A stretch of DNA of 40,032 bases from the NCBI GenBank assembly GCA_050329415.1, contig JBHJOS010000018.1:1-40032 (forward strand), in the 5' to 3' direction. This document shows positions 15,460 to 21,919 of the stretch, piece by piece. Under the pieces are notes generated by a model, which saw only the letters and a program-made list of their open reading frames with translations, did no database searches and was not told the DNA's origin. Position 1 is the first letter of the stretch; each line of letters opens with the position of its first letter. A program made the position numbers and the translations under genes. This DNA comes from JANNOG01 sp050329415. Lineage in GTDB: Bacteria; Actinomycetota; Actinomycetes; Actinomycetales; JBBAYJ01.

Positions 15460-16103
15460 TCCCGGACCAGCGCCCGCAGCCGCGCGGCATGGTCCTCGAC
15501 GATCCGCTCCCACCCGACGAAGTACCTCGCCTCGATGTGCGGGTTGTTCAGCGTCGACCCGCGCATGATCACGTACCGGCACCGCTCCCGCAGGATCTGC
15601 ACCGTCCGGTCGGGCGAGTACCCCCCCGGCAGGTCCTGGGCCTCCAGGTACCGCGCTGCGCTCCAGTGCTTCTTCATCAGCGCCCGAGCGTCATCCAGCG
15701 TGTAGGCATCCTTCGCGCCCAGGATCGCCGTCAGATGTTCCTGCCCGAGCATCTCGGGGGCCATGCCGGCCAGAAGCTGGTCTGGTCGCACGTACGCCGC
15801 CTTGCCCTCGATCCAGGGAGCCATCGCCGCGGGCGACCCGTAGCAGCAGTACCGGAGATCGGTCCCGGACCGGTCGTAAAATCCGAACAGCCAGTGCTTG
15901 CCGCGCCACTTCGCGATGTGGTCCGCGCCGAAGTCTCGCACCGTGCTCACCGACCCGCTGGTCGTGCTCTTGAGCTCGAACGGCAGATCCGTCCCGTCGA
16001 GCCGCAGGTGGGCATCGACATCGGACCGGCGGCGATCCCTGGGCACGTGCAAGTTGAAGAGCTGCAGCATCTGCCGCTCTCGCACGTCGTCCTGCACCGG
16101 CAT
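15417..16103 (-). CDS. Putative type II restriction endonuclease (PD-(D/E)XK type)
   Basis: A 228-residue protein with no family I recognise by name. A plausible PD-(D/E)XK nuclease core is visible near the N-terminus: D28/D30 (SDVDAHL), then E43 and K45 in the hydrophobic strand PFELKST. The position between a C5-methyltransferase and a Vsr endonuclease makes it the likely cognate restriction enzyme. The gene ends (TAG 15417-15419) inside the 3' end of the methyltransferase gene on the other strand and begins only 17 bp from the vsr start, so its promoter must lie within vsr. Start ATG 16103 is used; an internal ATG at 16070 is possible. Confidence 0.65.
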   Translation of the reverse strand: MPVQDDVRERQMLQLFNLHVPRDRRRSDVDAHLRLDGTDLPFELKSTTSGSVSTVRDFGADHIAKWRGKHWLFGFYDRSGTDLRYCCYGSPAAMAPWIEGKAAYVRPDQLLAGMAPEMLGQEHLTAILGAKDAYTLDDARALMKKHWSAARYLEAQDLPGGYSPDRTVQILRERCRYVIMRGSTLNNPHIEARYFVGWERIVEDHAARLRALVRDYLVSAAATDDATA

Positions 16104-16120
16104 GGGGGCAGGCTAGGTCC

Positions 16121-16579
16121 ATGACGGCATCGCCCGGGCCGGTACCGGCTGAGTACGGCGCGCCGACCGGGCCGGTTCCGTTGTCCGACGCGGTCCGGGA
16201 CCGCCTTCGGCGGCAGCCGACTCGGGACACCCTCCCGGAACTGGCGCTGCGCCGTGAGTTGCACCGACGGGGCCTGCGGTATCGCGTCGACACGGTCCTG
16301 ATGCCTGGCGTGCGCCGTCGCGCCGACGTCGTGTTCGCTCGTGCCCGGGTCGCGGTGTTCGTCGACGGGTGCTTCTGGCATCGCTGCCCTGACCACGGAA
16401 CAGCTCCCCGGCACAACGCCGGCTGGTGGGCCGCCAAGCTCGACCGGACCGTCGCTCGGGACCGCGACACCGACGCGCGACTGGTCAGGGCCGGCTGGAC
16501 GGTCGTGCGCGTCTGGGAGCACGAGCGAGCGAACGAGGCCGCGGACCGGGTGGAACAAGTCGTCCGACCGTCGCGCTGA
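16121..16579 (+). CDS. vsr: Very short patch repair endonuclease (Vsr)
   Basis: A 152-residue Vsr endonuclease, which nicks next to T:G mismatches arising by deamination of 5-methylcytosine. The family signatures are clear: PELALRRELHRRGLRYRVD, catalytic D69 in RRADVVF, then FVDGCFWHRCPDHGTAP (80-96) with zinc ligands and active-site His, NAGWWAAKLDR (99-109), and a C-terminal GWTVVRVWEHE. It is normally paired with a C5-methyltransferase, here 14227-15459. Divergent from the endonuclease gene with a 17-bp gap. Confidence 0.92.
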   Translation: MTASPGPVPAEYGAPTGPVPLSDAVRDRLRRQPTRDTLPELALRRELHRRGLRYRVDTVLMPGVRRRADVVFARARVAVFVDGCFWHRCPDHGTAPRHNAGWWAAKLDRTVARDRDTDARLVRAGWTVVRVWEHERANEAADRVEQVVRPSR

Positions 16580-16638
16580 ACCGCCGTCTCCGCGCCAGGT
16601 GCTTTCTCGTGGCAGCGACGAGGGCAGGCGCGGGCCCG

Positions 16639-17400
16639 TCAGTGCCGCAGGCCCCGGACGAAGATCGCGGCGGAGGCGCGGTCGAAGAACTCGTCGGCGA
16701 AGCCGGCCATCGGCGGCAGGTGGCCGAAGACGTCGACGGACACCAGTCCGTGCAGCTGTGCCCAGGCGGTCAGGGCGAACTCGACGAGCCCGGCGGCGAG
16801 GTCCTCCGGGACGTCGAGCCCCTGGGCGTGTCCCCGGGCGGCAAGCGCCTCGCGCATGGCCGGGCCCATCCCGGATGCCGCCGCCCGAGCGGCGTCGAGG
16901 TCGACCACGCCGGACTGCAGGGCGGCGCCGAGAAGGCGCATCAGGGGTTCCCCCGACCGGCGACCGACGTCCCGGGTCCCCTCCTCGGGTGCGGCGTAGC
17001 CGGGGATCGGGGAGCCGTAGACGAGCGCGAAGTCCGCGGAGTGCGCGCGGGCCCAGTCCCGGTACGCGGCCGTGGTCTCGACCCAGGCGGCCAGGAGGTC
17101 GCCCTGGTGCGCCGCCAGGGCCGTTGTGACGGCGGCGTCGAGGACGTCGTGGATCTCGACGTAGGTCTCGGCGATGAGCGTCGTCAGCAGCTCGTCCCGG
17201 CTGGGGTAGTACCGATAGAGCGCTGACGGGGCGATCCCGATGTCGCGGGCCACCGCCCGGACCGACATGGCGGCGGCACCGTGCTCGGCGACGTGTCGGC
17301 GCGCCGTGGCCAGCACGTCGTCGAGCAGCTCCCGCCGACGGCGCTCGCGCAGGCCCTCCGGACGGCCCGGCCCGGCCCGCGGCGAGGTGGAGGACGGCAT
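16639..17400 (-). CDS. TetR-family regulator with WHG-type C-terminal domain
   Basis: A 253-residue TetR regulator. The HTH lies around residues 25-70 (LLDDVLATARRHVAEHGAAA, then VARDIGIAPSALYRYYPSRDELL). The ligand domain has LVEFALTAWAQLHGLVSVDVFGHL, the motif of TetR regulators with a WHG C-terminal domain. Start ATG 17400 follows a short leader. It is divergent from a membrane protein and a nitroreductase-like gene, and the intervening 99 bp contain a long nested inverted repeat that is its probable operator. Confidence 0.92.
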   Translation of the reverse strand: MPSSTSPRAGPGRPEGLRERRRRELLDDVLATARRHVAEHGAAAMSVRAVARDIGIAPSALYRYYPSRDELLTTLIAETYVEIHDVLDAAVTTALAAHQGDLLAAWVETTAAYRDWARAHSADFALVYGSPIPGYAAPEEGTRDVGRRSGEPLMRLLGAALQSGVVDLDAARAAASGMGPAMREALAARGHAQGLDVPEDLAAGLVEFALTAWAQLHGLVSVDVFGHLPPMAGFADEFFDRASAAIFVRGLRH

Positions 17401-17446
17401 GCCAGGAGGTTAGGTGAGCAGGAGGCCGGAGTGCGACCGATCGACT

Positions 17447-17500
17447 TGACGTGAACACTGCTCTTGACAAAGCTTGGAAACAAGACCAGCGTTCACGTCA
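17447..17500. promoter_or_regulatory. Long nested operator palindrome with embedded TTGACA -35
   Basis: Arms 17447-17466 and 17481-17500 are 20 nt each and match as an inverted repeat at 18 of 20 positions around a 14-nt spacer containing AAGCTT. The outer core is TGACGTGAAC / GTTCACGTCA, the inner core TCTTG / CAAGA. TTGACA (17464-17469) lies inside and would be the -35 of the rightward promoter. The last base of the right arm is the A of the ATG at 17500. Binding by the divergent TetR protein would block that promoter. Confidence 0.7.
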
Positions 17501-18249
17501 TGACTGATGTCCTCGTCGCGGGTCCGTCCCGTGCCGCGCCCCCGTCCTCGACCGCGCGCCTCCGGCGCGTCACCGCGGTCGTCTGCTTCCTGCTGGTGGC
17601 GTTCTTCCTCGCCGCCTTCGCCGTCCTCTCGTCGGCGATCGACTGGCCGGCGTCCCTCGACCTGCCCGCCGCCGAGGCGCTGCCCCTGGTCGCCGCCGAA
17701 GAGTCCGGAATCCTGCTCGGCTACAGCTTCTACCTGGCCTTCTCGCTCGGCATCGCGTCCCTGGCCGTGCTGCTGCCCCGGGCGTACGGCTGGCGCCCCG
17801 GAGCGATCGTGACCCTGGTCGTGGTCGCCGGTGCGTTGTCGGCGGCCTTCCGGGCCATCGGGATCGGACGGTGGCTCCTGGCCATGCCGGCGCTGGCCGA
17901 CGGGTACCTCGCGGCGGCGCCCGGCTCGGCCTCGCGGGAGGCCGCCGTCGTCGTCCACACGACCCTCAACGACTACCTCGGGGGCGTGGGGGAGGTCCTC
18001 GGGGTCTCCCTGACCGGCGCTGCCTTCGCTGCGCTCGCGAGCATCGCGCTGCTCCGCCACGGCGGTCCGCAGTGGCTGGCGATCCTCGGCCTCGTCACGG
18101 CCGCCACCCTGGTCCTGGCCGCCTTCTCCGAGGTCTTCCTCACCGTCGGGCCGACCCTGCTGCTCGGCTGGCTGATCGCCCTCGGCGGCCACCTTCTCCG
18201 GGTCCCGCCGCCGGGGGTCCGGACCGGGACGGCGGTGACGGGCTCGTGA
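17500..18249 (+). CDS. Polytopic membrane protein, DUF4386-like
   Basis: A 249-residue integral membrane protein with six or seven hydrophobic segments after a 25-residue polar N-terminus. The arrangement, with a conserved-looking AFRAIGIGRWLLAMPAL and a later NDYLGGVGEVLG segment, resembles the DUF4386 group, whose function is unknown. Start ATG 17500 is chosen. An open frame from TTG 17464 would begin in the -35 hexamer itself, so it is rejected. It overlaps the next gene by four bases (GTGA), so both are made together under the palindrome-controlled promoter. Confidence 0.72.
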   Translation: MTDVLVAGPSRAAPPSSTARLRRVTAVVCFLLVAFFLAAFAVLSSAIDWPASLDLPAAEALPLVAAEESGILLGYSFYLAFSLGIASLAVLLPRAYGWRPGAIVTLVVVAGALSAAFRAIGIGRWLLAMPALADGYLAAAPGSASREAAVVVHTTLNDYLGGVGEVLGVSLTGAAFAALASIALLRHGGPQWLAILGLVTAATLVLAAFSEVFLTVGPTLLLGWLIALGGHLLRVPPPGVRTGTAVTGS

Positions 18250-19451
18250 GCACGCGACGTCAGTTGCTGCGGGCCGGTGCCGTCACCCTGGTCGTGGGGG
18301 GCGCCGCGCTCGGCTACCGGGCGGTCGACCAGGGCGTCTTCGCGGTGTCTCGCGGCCGGGCGTACGCCCTGTGGCGGACCTGGGAGCGGGCCGGCGGCAT
18401 CGAGCCGGTCGTGGCGGCGGGCGTCCTCGCGTCCAACGCCCACGACTCCCAGCCGTGGCGGTTCCGGGTCGAGGTCACCGACGGTCCCGCCGAGAACCCA
18501 CGCGAGGCGGTCATCGAGGTCTCCCGAGACTCCGACCGGGCACTGGGCGCCTTCGACCCCTTCCAGCGCGAGGTCCACTCCTCCATCGGCTGCGCCGTGG
18601 AGAACATCGTGGTGACGGCCGCCGCCCGCGGCTACCGGGCGACGGTCGACCTGCTCCCCGCCGGTGCCGGTCCCGACCTGCTGGCCCGGGTCGGACTCGA
18701 GCGCGGTCCGGCCGAGCCGACCGGGCTGGCGGACGCGGTGGCCCGCCGGCACACCAACCGCTTCCCCTACCAGCGGGACGCCGCCATCCCCGCCGACCTC
18801 GTCGCCGGCTTCGACGGCCGGGTGGCGGACCTGCGCGGCATCTCGGTCCGGTGGCTCACCGGCGACGGCGACCTGCAGACCTTCCGCGACGAGACGGTGC
18901 TCGCCACCGAGGCCTTCATCGCAGACGAGGACCTCTCGCGCGATTCCCACGCCTGGTTCCGTCACTCGTGGGCGGAGCTGCAGGAGGAGGCCGCCGGCCT
19001 CACCCTGGACGGGTCGGTCGCCAGCCGGCCGGTCGCGGCAGTCGCCAAGATGCTGCCCGAGACGGGCGAGTCCCAGTCGAACGGCGTCTTCCTGGCGAAC
19101 ACCCGCCGCGACGTCGACACCGCGCCCCTGGCCGCGGTCATCGTGGCCGACGAGTCGCTGGCGCCGGACCCCGCCGACGCCCGCGAGGCGTGGCTGCTGA
19201 CCGGGCGCGCCTGGCAGCGGCTCCACCTGGCCATGACCGCCGATGACCTCGTCGCCCAGCCCCTCAGCCAGCTCACCGAGCTCACCGACCGGGAACGCGC
19301 GCTCGGCGCCGAGCCCCGCTTCGGCGACGTCCTCGACGACCTCGCCGGCCCTGGCGTGGTCCCGATGATGAGCTTCCGCGCCGGCTACCCGACGCGCGAC
19401 GCCACGCCCACGCCGCGGCGCCCCCTGGTCGAGGTCGTCGACTACGCCTGA
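18246..19451 (+). CDS. Acg-family FMN-binding nitroreductase-like protein, probably membrane-anchored or Tat-exported
   Basis: A 401-residue protein starting at GTG 18246. The N-terminus STRRQLLRAGAVTLVVGGAA is a twin-arginine-like signal or signal anchor. The remainder resembles the Acg (Rv2032) branch of the nitroreductase superfamily: SNAHDSQPWRF near residue 60, two half-domains, RRHTNRFPY in the middle and a late AWLLTGRAWQRLHL segment. Acg itself binds FMN without evident reductase activity and is thought to sequester flavin. Cotranscription with a membrane protein suggests an envelope-associated redox unit under the TetR regulator. Enzymatic role is uncertain. Confidence 0.75.
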   Translation: MSTRRQLLRAGAVTLVVGGAALGYRAVDQGVFAVSRGRAYALWRTWERAGGIEPVVAAGVLASNAHDSQPWRFRVEVTDGPAENPREAVIEVSRDSDRALGAFDPFQREVHSSIGCAVENIVVTAAARGYRATVDLLPAGAGPDLLARVGLERGPAEPTGLADAVARRHTNRFPYQRDAAIPADLVAGFDGRVADLRGISVRWLTGDGDLQTFRDETVLATEAFIADEDLSRDSHAWFRHSWAELQEEAAGLTLDGSVASRPVAAVAKMLPETGESQSNGVFLANTRRDVDTAPLAAVIVADESLAPDPADAREAWLLTGRAWQRLHLAMTADDLVAQPLSQLTELTDRERALGAEPRFGDVLDDLAGPGVVPMMSFRAGYPTRDATPTPRRPLVEVVDYA

Positions 19452-19757
19452 CCGCGCGCCGCACCGCCACCCACGGGCGGCGTGCCCCGCGGAGAACCTC
19501 GACCCCGACTCCCGACCCGCCGGGATCGACCGCACCGGCCGGTGGCCCACTGCCCATGGGGCCACCGGCCGGTCGGCGGAGAGATCGATCCGGGTTGTCG
19601 TCACCCGCCCGCGACGCAGCGGGGAGGTCCGAGCAGATCGCACCGCGCGTGTCGGGCCCAACGGGTGACGGCGGGGTCGGGGTGTCCACGGGGACCGGCG
19701 GCCAGGGGTGACCCGGACCCCGGATCGCCGGGACCACCCCGGCACCATGGTCCTGAC
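19452..19757. other. Intergenic region with a strong hairpin, no gene seen
   Basis: This 306-bp stretch holds one notable element, the 15-bp stem at 19534-19573. The rest is GC-rich sequence without a credible ORF or RNA gene. The promoter of the next gene is presumably in its last 50 bp. Confidence 0.5.
19534..19573. terminator. 15-bp perfect hairpin, probable terminator of the Acg-like operon
   Basis: accggccggtggccc (19534-19548) and its exact inverse complement (19559-19573) enclose a 10-nt loop, about 80 nt after the Acg-like stop. No U-run follows in either direction, which is usual for actinomycete terminators. Confidence 0.6.
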
Positions 19758-20150
19758 ATGAGCCCTCCCGTCGTCCCGCCACCGCGGACCTGCGCGTCCT
19801 GCGGGCGGACCATCACCTGGCGCAAGGCCTGGGCCCGGGACTGGGAGCACGTCCGGTACTGCTCCGCCGCGTGCCGCCGGCGCGGTGTCCGCGACGTCGA
19901 CCGGTGCCTGGAGGCATCCCTGCTCGACCTGCTGGACCGCCGGGCTCGCGGTGCCACGGTGTGCCCGAGCGAGGCCGCCCGTGCGGTGGCGGCCGGCGAC
20001 GTCGGGGACGGCTGGCGTCGGCTCCTGGAGCCCGCCCGGATGGCGGCCCGCCGACTCGTCGCGGCCGGCGAGGTCGAGGTCACCCAGCAGGGCCGGGTGA
20101 TCGACCCCAGCACCGCCAGGGGCCCGATCCGCGTCCGCCGCGTCCGCTGA
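19758..20150 (+). CDS. DUF2256-DUF3253 protein with Cys4 zinc finger
   Basis: A 130-residue protein. Residues 10-45 form a DUF2256-like zinc ribbon: CASCGRTITWRKAWARDWEH, then YCSAACRRRG, four Cys in two CxxC/CxxxC pairs. Residues 50-125 are a DUF3253-like helical domain ending in a basic tail (RGPIRVRRVR). In other bacteria DUF2256 genes are often neighbours of cryptochrome/photolyase genes, and the next gene here is photolyase-like, so a shared light or DNA-repair role is plausible but unproven. Start ATG 19758; upstream frames are not supported. Confidence 0.82.
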   Translation: MSPPVVPPPRTCASCGRTITWRKAWARDWEHVRYCSAACRRRGVRDVDRCLEASLLDLLDRRARGATVCPSEAARAVAAGDVGDGWRRLLEPARMAARRLVAAGEVEVTQQGRVIDPSTARGPIRVRRVR

Positions 20151-20235
20151 CCCCACCTGACTGCGCGTCCGATGTGCCTGGCCTTCCGAGTGGTCGTGAT
20201 GAGCCGCTCATCGTCGGCGTGTCGCAGCCCATCAC

Positions 20236-20328
20236 CAGGCCAACCGCACTTGGCCTGATCACGACACATCACATGGGCAGGCCAACTACCGCTTGGCCTG
20301 ATCCACTGACGTCACATGATCAGGCCAA
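20236..20328. repeat. Tandem palindromic repeats, CAGGCCAA-N6/7-TTGGCCTG
   Basis: CAGGCCAA occurs at 20236, 20278 and 20321, spaced 42 and 43 bp. The first two are followed by TTGGCCTGATC (20250 and 20293), forming perfect 8-bp inverted repeats with loops of 6 and 7 nt. CACATG recurs between units. The third copy has only the left arm, preceded by TGAT. This could be an operator array or a set of RNA stems upstream of the photolyase-like gene. Confidence 0.75.
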
Positions 20329-20336
20329 CCACGGTC

Positions 20337-20389
20337 GGGGGTCCAGGCTCGGGGCTCGGAGGCCGGGGGTCGGAAGCCGGGGGTCGGGA
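20337..20389 (+). repeat. G-rich degenerate tandem repeat, possible G-quadruplex
   Basis: Four runs of four or five G lie at 20337, 20351, 20365 and 20379, with 14-bp spacing and a repeated gccgggggtcgg unit. Loops of 9-10 nt make a quadruplex possible but not strong. Confidence 0.4.
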
Positions 20390-20461
20390 GGAGCCAGGCG
20401 GGCCGCTGCGGGCAGGGGCGGATCGAGCCCGGACCCTCCTGGCTCGGAGGGCACCACCACC

Positions 20462-21796
20462 ATGGGCACCATGTCCGTCTCGTCGCCGACCCTGCTGCCG
20501 GTTCCGCAGCCCGGGCCCGCCGCGGCCATCGCCTGGGTGCGGCGTCACCTCGGTGACCTCTGCCTCGAGGGACCCGACGGCGTCACGTCCAGCCCCGGCT
20601 TCCGGGGCGGGCAGTCCGCGGCCGACGCGCGCCTCGCCGCCCTCGACGTCACCGGCTATGCGCGGCGGCGCAACGAGGTCCACCCCCCGCAACGCCGGGG
20701 CGCCACCCGCCTCAGCCCGTACGTCCGGCACGGTCTGCTCGACCTGCCCACGGTGTGGCGCCACGTGGCCGACGCCCCGCGTGCCGACCGTGAGAGATAC
20801 CGGGACGAGCTCCTCTGGCAGGAGTACGCCCGCCACCTCTACGCCCGTCTCGGCCCGGTGATCGCCCGTCCCCTGCGCCACCCGCCCCCGGTGTCGCCGC
20901 CCCTGGCCGTGCCGGGGCCGACCGACCCGCCCCCGGCCGCGCCGCCCCCGACCGACCCGCCCCCGGCCGCGCCGGCCCCGACCGACCCGTGGCCCCGGGA
21001 GATGGCCTGCATGGACCTCGCCGTCGGGGAGCTGGAGCGCGACGGGTGGCTGGTCAACCAGACCCGGATGTGGCTGGCGTCCCAGTGGACGGTCCGGGCG
21101 GGGCACGACTGGCGCGAGGGGGAGGACCGGTTCTTCCGTCACCTGCTGGACGGTTCCCGGGCCGCCAACCGGCTCGGCTGGCAGTGGACCGTCGGTACCG
21201 GGACCGGCCGCCCCTACGGCTTCAGCCGGTGGCAGGTCCGCCGCCGCGCCCCCGGGCTGTGCGACACCTGCCGGCTGCGGGACTGCTGTCCCGTCGAGGC
21301 CTGGCCCGACGAGGCGGGCGGGGTGGCGCCGCCCGTCGACCCGCCGCCGGGGCTGCGGGGCGACCCGGACCCGGTGACCACGGCGGGCCCTGCGGCGGTC
21401 GACCTCGACGGCGAGGCACCGGGGTGCGTGTGGCTGACCTTCGAGAGTCTCGGCGACGCCGACCCCGCCCTGGCCGCGCACCCGGGGCTGCCGGTCGTGG
21501 CCGTGTTCGACGAGGAGTTGCTCGCCCGGCTGCGGCTGTCCGGCAAGCGCCTGGTGTTCCTCGCCGAGACGCTTGCCGATCTCGCGACCCGCCGGGACCT
21601 CGAGGTCCACCGGGGCGACCCGGTCGAGGTTCTCGCCGGGCGCCGCGCCGCGGTGACCCACGCCCCGGTGCCGGGCTTCCGCACCCGCGCCCGCCGGATC
21701 CGCCCGGCCGCCGTCCACCCCTGGCCGTGGCTGGTCCCGCCGCATGCCGGGCCGGTCACCTCCTTCACCGCCTGGCGCCGCGCCGCCGGGGTGTGA
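20462..21796 (+). CDS. Photolyase/cryptochrome-like flavoprotein with domains in swapped order
   Basis: A 444-residue protein starting at ATG 20462 behind GGAGGG. Residues 30-275 resemble the helical FAD-binding domain of photolyases: GGQSAADARLAAL, RRGATRLSPYVRHGLLDL, RDELLWQEYARHL, then GWLVNQTRMWLASQWT, DWREGEDRFFRHLLDGSRA and NRLGWQWTVGTGTGRP. The middle is interrupted by a Pro-rich 10-residue repeat. A CxxCxxxxCC cluster (CDTCRLRDCC) follows. The last 130 residues (CVWLTFESLGDADPAL, VVAVFDEELLARLRLSGKRL, EVHRGDPVEVL) resemble the alpha/beta antenna domain that is normally at the N-terminus of photolyases. The function could be DNA repair, light sensing or a derived FAD enzyme. The FAD-domain match is good; activity is not predictable. 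Confidence 0.75.
   Translation: MGTMSVSSPTLLPVPQPGPAAAIAWVRRHLGDLCLEGPDGVTSSPGFRGGQSAADARLAALDVTGYARRRNEVHPPQRRGATRLSPYVRHGLLDLPTVWRHVADAPRADRERYRDELLWQEYARHLYARLGPVIARPLRHPPPVSPPLAVPGPTDPPPAAPPPTDPPPAAPAPTDPWPREMACMDLAVGELERDGWLVNQTRMWLASQWTVRAGHDWREGEDRFFRHLLDGSRAANRLGWQWTVGTGTGRPYGFSRWQVRRRAPGLCDTCRLRDCCPVEAWPDEAGGVAPPVDPPPGLRGDPDPVTTAGPAAVDLDGEAPGCVWLTFESLGDADPALAAHPGLPVVAVFDEELLARLRLSGKRLVFLAETLADLATRRDLEVHRGDPVEVLAGRRAAVTHAPVPGFRTRARRIRPAAVHPWPWLVPPHAGPVTSFTAWRRAAGV
20916..20990 (+). repeat. 30-bp in-frame tandem repeat encoding a Pro-rich linker
   Basis: About two and a half copies of a 30-bp unit encode xPTDPPPAAP repeats within the photolyase-like gene. Copy changes would keep the frame. 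The segment falls between two conserved parts of the FAD domain, so it is probably a surface loop. Confidence 0.7.
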
Positions 21797-21919
21797 CCCG
21801 TCCCGGCTCTCACGGGTTGTGCCCTCCCCGTCACGCAGGCAGAGTGGCGCTCGCATCCCGGACATCCCGGACCTCGAACCCGGCCGTCCGGGTCGCACCG
21901 CCGACGCCAGGAGGCCCCC

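Larger units (their letters stand above)
20151..20461. other. Intergenic region with palindromic repeats and a G-rich tract
   Basis: These 311 bp have no gene. They hold three CAGGCCAA boxes with two matching TTGGCCTG arms (20236-20328), then a G-rich degenerate repeat (20337-20389), then the GGAGGG ribosome site of the photolyase-like gene. Confidence 0.6.

Noticed and set aside
17464..17499. Upstream TTG start for the DUF4386-like protein
   Set aside because: The TTG is part of the TTGACA promoter hexamer and the added residues are operator sequence.
20236..20328. CRISPR array
   Set aside because: Only three short palindromic boxes, spacers are partly conserved and no cas genes are present.
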